DNA of 64,000 bases. Origin: Saposhnikovia divaricata. Lineage: Eukaryota; Streptophyta; Magnoliopsida; Apiales; Apiaceae. Below are positions 29,744-39,654 of this stretch, piece after piece. Under the pieces are notes generated by a model. The model searched no databases, was not told the DNA's origin, and saw nothing but the letters and a program-made list of their open reading frames with translations. The stretch's first letter is position 1; every line of letters begins with the position of its first letter. The stretch covers positions 4,526,001 to 4,590,000 of the forward strand of contig CM071595.1 of NCBI GenBank assembly GCA_036435485.1, read 5' to 3'. The translations under genes and the position numbers were made by a program.

Positions 29744-30669
29744 CAGCATTCAACCAAATTTTATTTGATGCAGTTCGGACTTGAATCGAAGCTGATGTGA
29801 TCGAAACTCGGTTTTCGGATAATCCTCAAAGGGGTTAGTACACGGGATATTGTTAAAAATCGAGTCGGACCATTTTCTGGATATCTTTACATATTTTGTT
29901 CCTATGGGTTATTGGAATTCAAGAAAATTTTATTTGACGCAGTTCGGACCGGAATCGGAGCTCATATGATCGAAACTCGGTTTTCGGAAAATTCTCAAAG
30001 GGGTTAGTAGACAGGATATTGTTAAAAATCAAGTCGGACCATTTTGTGGATATTTTTACATATTTTGTTCCTATGGGTTATTGTAATTCACCAAAATTTT
30101 ATTTGACGCAATTCGGACCTGAATCGGAGCTGATATAATCGAAACTCGGTTTTTGGATAATCCTCAAAGGGGCTAGTACATGGGATATTGTTAAAAATTG
30201 AGTCGGACCATTTTGTGGATATTTTTACATATTTTGTTCCAATGGGTTATTGGGATTCAACGAAATTTTATTTGACGCAATTCGGACATGAATCGGTGCT
30301 GATATGATCGAAACTCGGTTTTCGGAAAATTCTCAAAGGGGTTAGTATACGGGATATTGTTAAAAATCAAGTCGGACCATTTTGTTAATATTTTTACATA
30401 TTTTGTTCCTATGGGTTATTGGAATTCAACGAAATTTTATTTGACGCAATTCGGACCGGAATCGGAGCTGATATGATTGAAACTCGGTTTTCGGAAAATT
30501 CTCAAAGGGGTTAGTACACGGGATATTGTTAAAAATCAAGTCAGACCATTTTGTGGATATTTTTACATATTTTGTTCCTATGGGTTATTGGAATTCAACG
30601 AAATTTTATTTGACGCAGTTCGGACCGGAATCGGAGCTGATATGATCGAAACTCGGTTTTCAGAACCAC

Positions 30670-30809
30670 GAACCCTAAACCCTAAATCCTAAACCTTTAA
30701 CCCCTATACCCTAAACCCTAAACCTTAGACCCTAAACCCTAAAACCTTAAACCCTAAAACCCTAAACCCTAAAACCTAAACACTAAACCCTAAACCTTAA
30801 ACCCTAAAC
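30670..30809. repeat. Telomere-like block 7, class II
   Basis: Left context TTTTCAGAACCACG, CCCTAAA-like units with minor changes, and right junction CCAGCATTCAACC. It is the last block before the array ends at about 31471. Confidence 0.9.
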
Positions 30810-31471
30810 CAGCATTCAACCAAATTTTATTTGAAGCAGTTCAGACTTGAATCGAAGCTGATATGATCGAAACTCGGTTTTCGGATAATCCTCAAAGGGG
30901 TTAGTACACGAGATATTGTTAAATGTCGAGTCGGACCACTTTGTGAATATTTTTACATATTTGGTTCCTATGGGTTATTAGAATTCAATGAAATTTTATT
31001 TGACGCAGTTCGGACCGGAATCAGAGCTGATATGATCGAAACTCGGCTTTCGGAAAATTCTGAAAGGGGTTAGTCCACGGGATATTGTTAAAAATCAAGC
31101 CGAACCATTTTGTGGATATTTTTATATATTTTGTTCCTATGGGTTATTAAAATTCAACAAAATTTTATTTGACGTAGTTTGAACCTGAATCGGACCTGAT
31201 ATGATTGAAAATCGGTTTTCGGATAATCTTCAAAGGGGTTAGTACACGAAATATTGTTAAAAATCGGGTCGAACCATTTCATGGACATTTTTACATATTT
31301 TGTTCCTATGGGTCATTGGGATTCAACAAAATTTTATTTGACGCGTTTCGGACCTGAATCGGAGCTGATATAATGGAAACTCGATTTTCGGATATTTCCA
31401 AAGGGGTTAGTACACGAGATATTATTAAAAATCGAGTCGGACCATTTTGTGGATATTTCCCAAAGGGGTTA

Positions 31472-31835
31472 GAAATGCCTCCATCTAACCCTTATAATCG
31501 TTTTTCTAGAAAAAAATGGAATCAAAATGGTGAAAAAAGTCATCTTTTGACCAAAGATGGATTGAAATCTTTTGGGGCAAATGTCATTATTAAAAAGAAA
31601 TCTAATTCGGGTAATTGTGTGATAGACACAAATATTCTTGATGCAAAGGCGACTGAAGTTCAGAGTAATTCTCATAATAAAGAAGTGCTTGAAAGATTGG
31701 ATTCTCATCGAAATGGGTATAACAAAATTACTTCATTAGAGACCACAGTGGCTCAAAGTGGTGAAGAAATAGGAATAGAAACAGGAGATTCGAAGCTAAA
31801 GGCAGTGTTCTTTGGTTCAAAAAAGGGAGATGGTT
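31472..31835 (+). other. Unassigned open segment between satellite and copia gag
   Basis: An open frame runs from satellite sequence at 31373 through this non-satellite DNA to a stop at 31835-31837. The unique part encodes a hydrophilic, Lys/Asn/Ser-rich peptide of about 120 residues that starts PPSNPYNRFSRKKWNQNG. I do not recognise it. Its composition and its place among transposon pieces would fit a fragment of a retrotransposon ORF, for example the C-terminal part of a LINE ORF1, but no diagnostic motif is visible. The opposite strand is also open here (87 codons), so the frame alone is weak evidence. The apparent N-terminus is translated satellite and is not meaningful. Confidence 0.35.
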
Positions 31836-32622
31836 GATAGCCTTCATTATTCTGGCCTCTACTGAACGTCTGTCTTCCACGTCCTTGTCCACCTCGGTAG
31901 CCACCTCTATAGCCACCTCTGCCACGTACAGAACTGCTAGTGCCAGAATTTTCACCGATAGACATGCTGCTTTGCAAAGCTTTCTCCAAATGGCTCGTAT
32001 CATCATACTGGTTCATCCGCTACTCATGCGCTTGAAGTGAACTAACTAACTCATCGATAGAAATTGTGGACAAATCTTTCGACTCCTCGATGGTAGTAAC
32101 AACAAAATCAAATTTTCTTGTTAGCGAGCGGAGCAAATTTTCCATGACCCGAACATCATCGAGAATTTCGCCATTTCTTTTCATTTCGTTTGTCACCGTT
32201 TTCAAACGCGTAACATATTCACCGATATTCTCTGAAGTCTTCATTTTGATATTTTCAAATTCGCCACGAAGAACTTGGAGCCGTACCTTTTTCACTTTCT
32301 CGACACCTTGGAATGATTTTTGTAAAATCTCCCACGCCTCTTTTGCTGTCTTTGCATTTGAAATTTTTTCGAAGGTGGATTCGTCGACACCTTGAAAAAT
32401 TGTGTATAACGCCTTCTTGTCTTTTTTTCGGAACTCCTTTAATGTCGTCTTCTCGGCATTTGGAAGGGCTGCTTCAGCGGCTGCATCTACTGGTTCACTA
32501 TACCCACTTTCGACAATATCCCAGTTGTCGTAGGAACCAAGTAACACCTTCATTTGGATACTCCAATTCCCGTAATTTGTACCCGTCAATTTCGGAATTT
32601 GTGGCTGCATCATATTTGCCAT
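31836..32622 (-). pseudogene. Ty1/copia gag fragment with in-frame stop
   Basis: The gag polyprotein starts at the ATG at 32622 (MANMMQPQIPKLTG), followed by the copia-type gag domain (NWSIQMKVLLGSYDNWDIVE ... KKDKKALYTIFQ ... AKEAWEILQ ... VRLQVLRGEFENIKM ... LLRSLTRKFDFVV). A TAG at 32020-32022 interrupts the frame just after SLQAHE. Reading resumes in the same frame with RMNQYDD and an Arg/Gly-rich stretch (RGRGGYRGGYRGG) that normally precedes the zinc knuckle. The fragment ends near 31836 before any zinc knuckle, protease, integrase or RT. It belongs to a different family from the full copia element at 49981-55677, though the layout is the same. Confidence 0.85.
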
Positions 32623-32639
32623 GTTTTTTTTTAAAAAAA

Positions 32640-32808
32640 AATATCCTTGCACAGTATAAGTGAACAGTACCGTATGCATGAATACTACCGTATGAATAGT
32701 ACTTCGTATGAACACTACCGTATGTATGAATAGTACCGTATGAACAGTACTGTATGCATGAATCTTCTCCGGCGTGAACAGTACTTCGTCTTCTACGCCG
32801 TGAACATT
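32640..32808 (-). repeat. Copia leader with short GAACAGTACCGTAT-type repeats
   Basis: Directly upstream of the gag start (in element orientation) are at least six imperfect copies of a 12-20-bp motif: ATGAATAGTACCGTATG, GAACAGTACTGTATGC and similar. The same motif family occupies the equivalent place in the copia at 55050-55215. The right limit coincides with the start of the duplicated F-box flank. Confidence 0.7.
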
Positions 32809-33529
32809 TATCGAGGTTTACCATTTTTATTAGCCTTTGAAATCCTAGCATTTTTAGATATTATTATTGCGATTAAATGTTGGATTTAACTTAATTGCTC
32901 CACACATGTAAAATTCTAGATAGGATTCTCGTTGATACTCATTACCTCCTTACCTCCGATAATGTTACAAATCTCAAAGATTGAGAAGTTATTGTAAAAA
33001 CTTCCTATTTTTTTTCTTTTGAATTAATGTAGCTTATCATAAGTATCCATTTTTTGTCAGTTGAAAAGATTATATAGGAATTTGAGAGGAAAAAGTAACC
33101 GTATAAGTTCAAAAAAAGATATGTTAAACACAAATAGTTAAAATATAACACAATATCTGACCAAAAAAATAAATAAATTATAAAACACAACATGTACATG
33201 CATGGAATATGAGGCAGGTTCATAGAAAACCAAACTAGCTTGCTCATAAAAAACAAATTTAAATCATAAAAAGACAAACTTATCTACGTTTTCCTTCGTA
33301 ACGGTTTGAAAATTGTGGAAAATGTATCTGTAGATTTACATAATATTGTTCTGGTTGCAAGATCTGAATAAATGGTTCCAGCTTTTTGATTAAACAATAA
33401 AATCTGATTGAATCTTGAAGAGATATTCTTAAACTTTTCAACCATAAATTAGACTTGATTGTTTCTCTATCTAGTCCAGAAAATTGTCTGTCTTTCCAGT
33501 CCAGAAAAAAACATATAAGGAGCTTAAAA

Positions 33530-34813
33530 ATGTCAGGTCGAGGAAATGCTGCAGCCACAAGTGAAGGTACCAAGAAAGCTAAAGCAGTAAAACTGGGGAA
33601 AGGTGTAAAGCAGCTGAATTTGATAGAAGCACTGCCAACTGCACTCCTTCTGTCCATCATAGCGTTGCTTCCGATTTCTTCCCTCTATACATGCAGGTGT
33701 GTATGCAAATTATTTCTTAGATTGATCCAGGAACATTTTGCTGAACTTTCCATCTATACCACCATTGTGTATAAAAATGATGTTGGGGTTCACTTGCTTG
33801 AGTTGGCAAAGGGATATTGCAAGTCTTATAAATCTATTTTCCCAAGATGTACCAAAATTGTTGGATCTTGTGATGGCTTGCTTTGTTCGGTGATTTTAGA
33901 TAATTATGACAGAGAAGGTTCTATTCATGATGAGTATAATCGTGGGACCCAACGGCTTCTTCAAGTGTGCAATCAAGTTTTGGGACAGTATGCTATCCTT
34001 CCAAACCCCAAAATTAATTTTAGGATGAAAGATGTTTATGGGTTTGGTGTTAGCTCACGTACTCGTTCCTATAAGGTTCTGAGAATTTCAACCAGAAGGC
34101 AACAACCGCATCTAATTTATAAAAAAAGATCTGAGGCTCAGATTGTTACTATTGGGACTGATAACCATAAATGGAAAAGAGTGGGCGGATATCTCCCGTA
34201 CCCAAGCAACCAGGAAATTCTTGCTCCTATTGTGAAAGGATCTTTTCATTGGCTATTTGATGACGAGAGGAAAAATATCACATCTTTGCATGCATTTAAC
34301 CTTGAGGAGGAGCAGCACTATCAGATCCCCATTCCTTCTAATATAAAGAACTGCAATGTTATGAGGGTTGGGGTGTTGCACAAGTGTCTTTGTATCTTTG
34401 ATAATTCTGTGCCTGGTCAATTTAGCATATGGTCGATGAAAGAGTATGGGGTGATGGAGTCTTGGTCTATAGAGTGCACTTTGAACGCGTCTATTCCCGG
34501 TGGATTGGATGCTTCCCCGTTAGTCCCCGTAGCAGTTATGAAGGATAAATTGCTTCTTTTCAAGTCTCAGAATGGTAATTTCTATACTTACGATCAGGAG
34601 AATACGAAATTTGCCAAGTTTGAAATCAAAAACATGGAAGTGCTGGGTGATTTTAACGGTCCCATTGTTCACTCTTCAAATTTCTGTCCAGACAATATTT
34701 TGGCAACTGGATGTTTGAAGGTAGAAGACTCGTTAAAGGCTGCCCTCCGCAGTCAGCTAAGTGATAAGTCGATAAAAGATTTACTAGCTCGTAGGAAGTA
34801 TGCTTTATTTTAG
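33530..34813 (+). CDS. F-box protein with F-box-associated domain
   Basis: A single-exon gene of 427 residues, intact from ATG to TAG. The start is the ATG at 33530 (MSGRGNAAATSEG); the frame is open upstream to about 33455 but has no ATG there. A basic N-terminus (KKAKAVKLGKGVK) precedes an F-box at about residues 30-68 (LIEALPTALLLSIIALLPISSLYTC, then RCVCKLFLRLI). Residues ~105-400 resemble the plant F-box-associated region (SCDGLLCSVI, YGFGVSSRTRSYKVLRI, GSFHWLFDD, IPIPSNIKNCNVMRVGVLHKCLCI, FSIWSMKEYGVMESWSIECTL, LLLFKSQNGNFYTYD). Such proteins are substrate-binding subunits of SCF ubiquitin ligases, with the F-box docking to SKP1. The substrate is unknown. The family is large and fast-evolving, so I give no symbol. 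A duplicate copy at 49513-56513 is broken. Confidence 0.9.
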   Translation: MSGRGNAAATSEGTKKAKAVKLGKGVKQLNLIEALPTALLLSIIALLPISSLYTCRCVCKLFLRLIQEHFAELSIYTTIVYKNDVGVHLLELAKGYCKSYKSIFPRCTKIVGSCDGLLCSVILDNYDREGSIHDEYNRGTQRLLQVCNQVLGQYAILPNPKINFRMKDVYGFGVSSRTRSYKVLRISTRRQQPHLIYKKRSEAQIVTIGTDNHKWKRVGGYLPYPSNQEILAPIVKGSFHWLFDDERKNITSLHAFNLEEEQHYQIPIPSNIKNCNVMRVGVLHKCLCIFDNSVPGQFSIWSMKEYGVMESWSIECTLNASIPGGLDASPLVPVAVMKDKLLLFKSQNGNFYTYDQENTKFAKFEIKNMEVLGDFNGPIVHSSNFCPDNILATGCLKVEDSLKAALRSQLSDKSIKDLLARRKYALF

Positions 34814-34858
34814 TACTAGCGACTATCGAGTAAACCCTGTCATAGTTCTGAACTTTTA

Positions 34859-34864
34859 AATAAA
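34859..34864 (+). terminator. Putative poly(A) signal of the F-box gene
   Basis: AATAAA lies 46 bp after the stop codon and is conserved in the duplicate at 56559-56564. It is a reasonable near-upstream poly(A) element; use is inferred only. Confidence 0.45.
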
Positions 34865-35055
34865 ATATGAAAGTTACAATATCAATATATTTAACCGATT
34901 CAAATAAACTAATGATTGCTTATATGATGATTCCTTCAACTTCTTAACCTAAGTACTTTAACAAAAAGCGCACAGAATCAACCTTGGGTGAAGTACACAT
35001 AAGCATTGGGTTTAAGCCCCATATTGGAGTGTTATTATGAAGCTCGATTTTGAGA

Positions 35056-36550
35056 ATCAAAGCTTTTGCTTCATCTTCCCATCAATGTCAAACGTACAGT
35101 TTGATCGACGCACAAGGCGACTAATTAAACTGCTCACTATAAATGAAGAAGCAATGCTTTGAAGTTGAGGAAGTTATGTGCATCCATCAAACTCAACTGG
35201 TTAACTTTCTTACCCCAATTCCAGATTCTTTTGTTGTTGTTTGTTGACAACACCACAATGAACTACATAATTGATATTGGATCAACTCCAGCAACCTGTC
35301 GATTGCAACAGTGAAGAATTTATGCTGCGTAGCTTTTCAAAGTTGTTCGGCTTCCAAATCAAGACTTTCATGACCTACCATTTTGATAATTCAAACTAGT
35401 TGCATATGGAATTTTTAAAACCTGGTTAATTTTTTCTTTAGCCCTTTCCATGAATATACAAGAACTAAAATTTCTAGCAAAATTTTGAAACCCTATGTTT
35501 AAAGCCCTAGCATTTTTAGATTGTTATTATTGTTATAACTTATAAATGGTTACATTCTTTGTGTGTATATGTACATAAATTTAATTAAGTACCCTGTAAG
35601 ATCTAGCTAGATCGACATTCTTTGTGTGTATACATGCATTTTCAACTGCTCACCGCCTCCGATGAAGATGCAGATCTCAGCAATTCAGAAACACATCATA
35701 AAGACCCTAAAGAATCACTCTTACTTGCATAGTGTATGCTATGGTTGAGCGTTTGTCAATAGCAGCAATGCAGCATGAATGCCTAGTACATACACATGCT
35801 ATATTTTTTTACAAACTAAAATAGATCATTTATCCATCTGAAAAGGGAAAAGATCCAAAAATCAAGACACAGATGCAGGGATGCAAAGGCCTAGTATTTG
35901 GAATTTAATATGCAGATGGAGAACTTAATCAACTGCTAATGAGGTCCATAAACATGGTCACTGCTATTGTATAAGCTATCAAGGCCCATAAGGCACAAGG
36001 CTTAAATCACTCTTCTAATCCCCAATAATGAGGTCCATTCACTAAATAAAAAATAAAAAATAAAACTCATACACCCACCCTTAATTGGTTGTGATGATTT
36101 TCTGGAAGAGAAAGGGGCAGGGATTAGTGGGACATTATAAGTAGAGTCGTCCAAGTGCATAATAAACTCAACATGAATTATCCTAACCATTAAGCGGTGA
36201 ACAGAAAAGCACACTTTCAGAACTTCAATTCCCAGTTAACTTTTAAGTATAAAATCAACTACTATTATCAACAAGTATATATATATGAAGAAACATGATG
36301 ATGGTCGATGGACAGATCAAAAGTACCAAACCAGATTTATAAGCTTGATGAAAAGATTATTTAAAATGCGGTATCAGCCAATGAGAACAACAAACTTGGC
36401 CAAAATAGTTGATTGATGGAATAAAGGTAGTTATCTGAAAACACAAACTAGACCGAAATACTATACAGGAATCCGTTAAATTTACACCTACACATTGATC
36501 AGGTGGAGAATCTTTAGTTTTTACTATGTCTCCGTTACTCATACCTTTTA
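35056..36550. other. Intergenic DNA with a weak echo of the F-box 5' flank
   Basis: No convincing gene is seen. At about 35505-35700 the text CCTAGCATTTTTAGAT.TTATTATTG, followed by a TTTAATT-rich stretch and a CACCGCCTCCGAT segment, resembles the start of the F-box 5' flank (32845-32990 and 48840-48970). This suggests a third, decayed copy of that flank. The segment from about 36240 may be 3' untranslated sequence of the kinase remnant on the minus strand. Confidence 0.4.
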
Positions 36551-37577
36551 TTATTGTTTTTCTTTAACTTCTTGGGCAACAATAAGTTCTTCAAAAGCAG
36601 CATCACCCCCGGTATCTGATAGCAGCAAAATATCATCTTCTGATGTAAAATTGTATCTTTCACCAATAGCTCTAAGAAGCTGGTACACTTCAAACATAGT
36701 TGGCCTCTCTTTCGGACCTGGAATCACACAATTACATGCAACCTTAAGAAACTGGAAAAGCTCACCCTCATAACCTTTTCCAAACAATGGCTTGTCAATG
36801 GCATCTTGAAGCTTGGAGTCCTTTGATAAATCTGTAATCCATTCGGCTAAGCTTCCCTTAAAGCTTTCAGGGGCTTTAGCAATATGAGTAGGTCTCTTCC
36901 CCGGTGACCAACTCAAGAAGCACTACTCCAAAACTGTATACATCGCCTTTTGGTGTGGCCACTAGAGTTCGTGCATACTCAGGAGCAACGTAACCCAAAT
37001 CCCCAAACTCACCATTCACAAAAGTACTTAAATGGGTGTCGACTGGATTCATGAGCCTCGCCAGACCAAAATCAGTAATTTTGGGCTCACATTCAACATC
37101 TAGCAAGATGCATTTTGAACTTATGTTTTGATGTATGATGCGAGGATTGCAACTATGATGGAGCCAGGCAAAACCTTTGGCTGCCTGAATACCAATTTTG
37201 AGCCTTAGAGGCCACTCCAAAATTTTATCATCATCACCAACAAAATGCAACTTATCATGGAGAGTACCATTTGGCATGTACTTATAAATGAGTAGCCTTT
37301 CCTTCTTAGCCACGCAAAAACCTAAAAGAGGGACCAAATTACGGTGTTTTACCTTTCCCAGAGTTGCCATCTCTGCCTCAAATTCTTTCTCTGAATGCTG
37401 GGTATCCTGCAACCTTTTCACCATAAGTGAAGTGCCATCTTCAAGCACTGCTTTGTATACCGTCCCTGTTCTCCCAGTACTAATTATATTATCTTTGCTG
37501 AAGTTATTAATAGCCTTCATGAGATCACTTAAGGTCATGGACCAGCCTGAAGGAAAAGTTTGATCAAGATTCTCTAC
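36551..37577 (-). pseudogene. BIR1-like receptor-kinase domain, truncated and frameshifted
   Basis: The minus strand encodes a protein kinase domain starting at about 37577 (NLDQTFPSGWSMTLSDLMKA) and ending at the stop at 36551. Visible parts are a Gly-rich loop (STGRTGTVYKAVLEDG), the ATP-binding Lys (LMVKRL), HQN in place of the HRD catalytic triplet (RIIHQNISSKCILLD), DFG (KITDFGLARL), APEY and GDVYSFGVVLLELVTG. The order and wording closely follow the plant LRR-RLK subfamily of BIR proteins (BAK1-interacting receptor kinases, BIR1 type). An extra base near 36891-36905 shifts the frame after LVTGE; the C-lobe continues in another frame (RPTHIAKAPESFKGSLAEWI ... LFQFLKVACNCVIPGPKERP). Signal peptide, LRR ectodomain and membrane segment are absent: the 5' half is replaced by gypsy sequence. 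It is a gene relic. Confidence 0.85.
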
Positions 37578-37590
37578 TAACAAAAAAGGA

Positions 37591-38276
37591 AAGAAACTAA
37601 TAGCATCGCTCGCGAATATTCGCCAAAGATCAAATGAAAATCTCCGGGAATATTTAAATCGTATTAGAGCAGAAATGATCAAAATTCCAGGTTTGGTGGA
37701 AATTTTGGAAATGACATATCTGGCAGCAGGAATTGACAGGTCGAGGCACAACGCAGTGCTCGATGAGTATTTTGAAAAAGAACCTCAATCACTCCAAGCA
37801 GCTATAGAGATATTTGAGCATAGATTGACTCTCCAAGAGGCTATTGGAAGTACACAGTCCTCCTCTGGATCCCCAAGAACAAGGATGAATAGGCTACTCG
37901 AATAAACCTCTCAATGGGAATACCGTCGAGGTAATCGAGGATCCCGAGGTGTGCGAAGAACACAAGCAAGATCGCCAGTTCAACCAAAAAGGGAGGATGG
38001 GACCTCATATACATCAAATCGGCCATTCACATCGCAGGTGTCTCCATCTGAACAACACCCTTGGCTTCAACGACATCGAGATGATCGGGATTTCACAAAG
38101 CTCAAGTGCTGAAAGAACTGTAATACTCGCGGTCCTTAAGGCTGATCCAACTTATGTGCCTCCAAGACCAATGAACCCCAACAGACCTCTGAGTAACAAA
38201 TTCTGTCATTATCACGAAGATACGGGGCATGACACGGAGAAATGTTATCAATTGAAAAACTATCAACAACATCGAT
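37591..38276 (+). pseudogene. Gypsy gag fragment with knuckle-like motif
   Basis: Frame 37591-37905 encodes a Retrotrans_gag-like segment (KKLIASLANIRQ, SNENLREYLNRIRAEM, IPGLVEILEMTYLAAGI) that stops at 37903. After a frameshift, the frame ending at 38276 carries NKFCHYHEDTGHDTEKCYQLK, a C-x-Y-H-x3-GH-x-T-x2-C motif seen in Tat/Athila-type gag proteins. The N-terminal part of gag is absent. Confidence 0.75.
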
Positions 38277-38312
38277 AGATCCAACAACTAATGGGCAGAT
38301 GCTCTATCAAAG

Positions 38313-39654
38313 ATGGCCACCTCGAGCACTTCAAACACCTCAGAACCTGTATATTTCAGAGAAGTGTATCAACCACCATCAATAGTTCAAAAAGAAGTGA
38401 TTTGTGTGTCAACTCTGGAAGATTGGAGGACCCCCATCATTAAGTTCATCCAAGGAGTCCATGGTGAATTAGACAGACAAGAATTGAGAAAGATGACTTT
38501 GAAGGCCAAACATTATTGTATGATCGATAACAAGTTGTTCAGGAGAGCTCTAGTCGAACCTCTCCTCAAATGTGTTAACCAAGATGAAGCAAAAACAATT
38601 ATGGTCGACGTACACTCAGGAATTTCTGGAGACCATCTAGCAGGGAAAAACATGGCATTAAAAATCATAAGGCATGGAATCTACTGGTCTACGATGCGCC
38701 AGGACTGTGAGGAGTCACGAAGCGGTGTGACCCAAGCCAAAAATATGGGTCCGTGAACCATAGACCTTCAGTTCCTTTCAAACCTACAACAACTCCGTGC
38801 CCTTTCTTTATGTGGGCATCGATTTGGTGGGTCTCTTGCCAAAAAGTTCCAAACAATGCTAATACATAATTGTGGCAGTTGATTACTTTAAAAAATGGAT
38901 GGAGGCAAGACCTCTAGCAAGGATAAGAGAGATTGATGCAGTTCATTTCTTCATGGAGTAAATAGTATTCAGGTTTAGTATACCTAGAATGGTCATTACA
39001 GACAACGGTACTCAGTTCACCGGAGAAAAATGGGTCAATGCAATGACAGAGCTTGAAATTCAACACCTCAAAGCCTCAGTCGCATACCCACAACCAAACG
39101 GGCAAGTGGAAATTACTGACAAAGCAATTTTACAAGGGTTGAAAAAGAGGTTGCTTGAGGCCAACAGGAATTGGGTAGACGAGCTACCAAATGTATTATG
39201 GAGTCTCCGAACTTCGTCAAAAGTCTCTACAGTAGAAACACTATTCAGGATGGCGTATGGAACCGAAGCAGTACTCCCGGTTGAGATAAGTTTTAAATTT
39301 TTAAGAATCGAGAAGTTCAATCCAAAATTGTTTGAGGAAGGACTACGGCTAAATGGTGATCTCATCGAGGAGCTCATGGACTCCATACAGTCCAATGTCT
39401 CCAAGTACCAGGAAAGGGTTGCAAAGCTGTACAATACAAAGGTCAAATAAAGAAGCTTTCAGGTCAATAACCTCGTTTTAAGGCAAACCGCAACTTCGAT
39501 GCCATCAAATCACCGCAAAATGTCCCTACCATGGGAAGGTCCATACAGGGTCACCAAGGTCATTAGCTCCAGATCATATCGCCTCGCACACCTCGATGGA
39601 ACTCCAGTGACATATGCCTGGAACGCCATCCATCTTAAGAAATTCAACCCATAA
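38313..39654 (+). pseudogene. Gypsy integrase remnant
   Basis: 38313-38756 has the HHCC-type zinc domain (LVEPLLKCVNQDEAK ... HSGISGDHLAGKNMALKI) and a YWSTM motif. After frame changes, the catalytic core appears as GIDLVG (first Asp), ITDNGTQFTGEKW (second Asp) and PQPNGQVEITDKAI (Glu). It continues with ELPNVLWSLRTS and AYGTEAVLPVEI. A stop at 39448 is followed in another frame by the usual polyprotein end (PWEGPYRVTKVISSRSY, HLDGTPVTYAWNAIHLKKF) finishing at about 39654. Several frameshifts and stops make it non-functional. Protease, RT and RNase H between gag and this domain are deleted. Confidence 0.85.

Larger units (their letters stand above)
1..31471. repeat. ~168/169-bp satellite array with higher-order structure
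   Basis: Tandem monomers of about 168-169 bp fill the first 31.4 kb in one orientation; for example the anchor ATTCAACGAA recurs at 171, 340, 1011 and 1180. Most monomers share the blocks TTTTATTTGACG, CGGACC.GAATCGGAGC, CTCAAAGGGGTTAGTACACG and GTGGATATTTTTACATATTTTG. At least six variants are recognisable by the bases after the GACG or GGTG position: CTGTTCGGACCGG, CAATTCGGACCTG, CAATTCGGACATG, TAGTTCGAACCTG, CGTTTCGGACCTG and GGTGCCGGTCGG. Many monomers have one EcoRI site (GAATTC). The array enters from the left window edge and ends in a truncated hybrid monomer near 31471. A nucleosome-sized monomer is typical of plant centromeric or pericentromeric satellites, but location cannot be read from sequence alone. 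I see no gene inside it. Confidence 0.97.
32809..35055. repeat. Segmental duplication, copy A (F-box locus)
   Basis: Homology to copy B starts at TTATCGAGGTTTACC (here about 32806, in B about 48803). It covers the 5' flank, the whole coding region and the 3' flank to GAAGCTCGATTTTGAG near 35055 (B: about 57008). Small indels separate the copies, such as a poly-A length change near 33110 and about 240 bp missing here from the 3' flank relative to B. Copy A keeps an intact reading frame. Confidence 0.9.

Noticed and set aside
1113..31237. Many 70-154-codon open frames in the satellite
   Set aside because: They are the same peptide reiterated with the monomer. A 168-bp monomer is 56 codons, so frames stay open across units by arithmetic. 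No start context, codon bias or family match supports genes.
1..31471. CENP-B-box-like motif in the monomer
   Set aside because: TTCGGACCTGAATCGGGG superficially resembles the box, but the required A and CGGG spacing do not match the consensus.
33455..33529. 25-codon N-terminal extension of the F-box protein
   Set aside because: The open frame upstream of 33530 starts at a TTG, not an ATG. The first ATG is MSGRGN, and the duplicate copy starts at the equivalent ATG.
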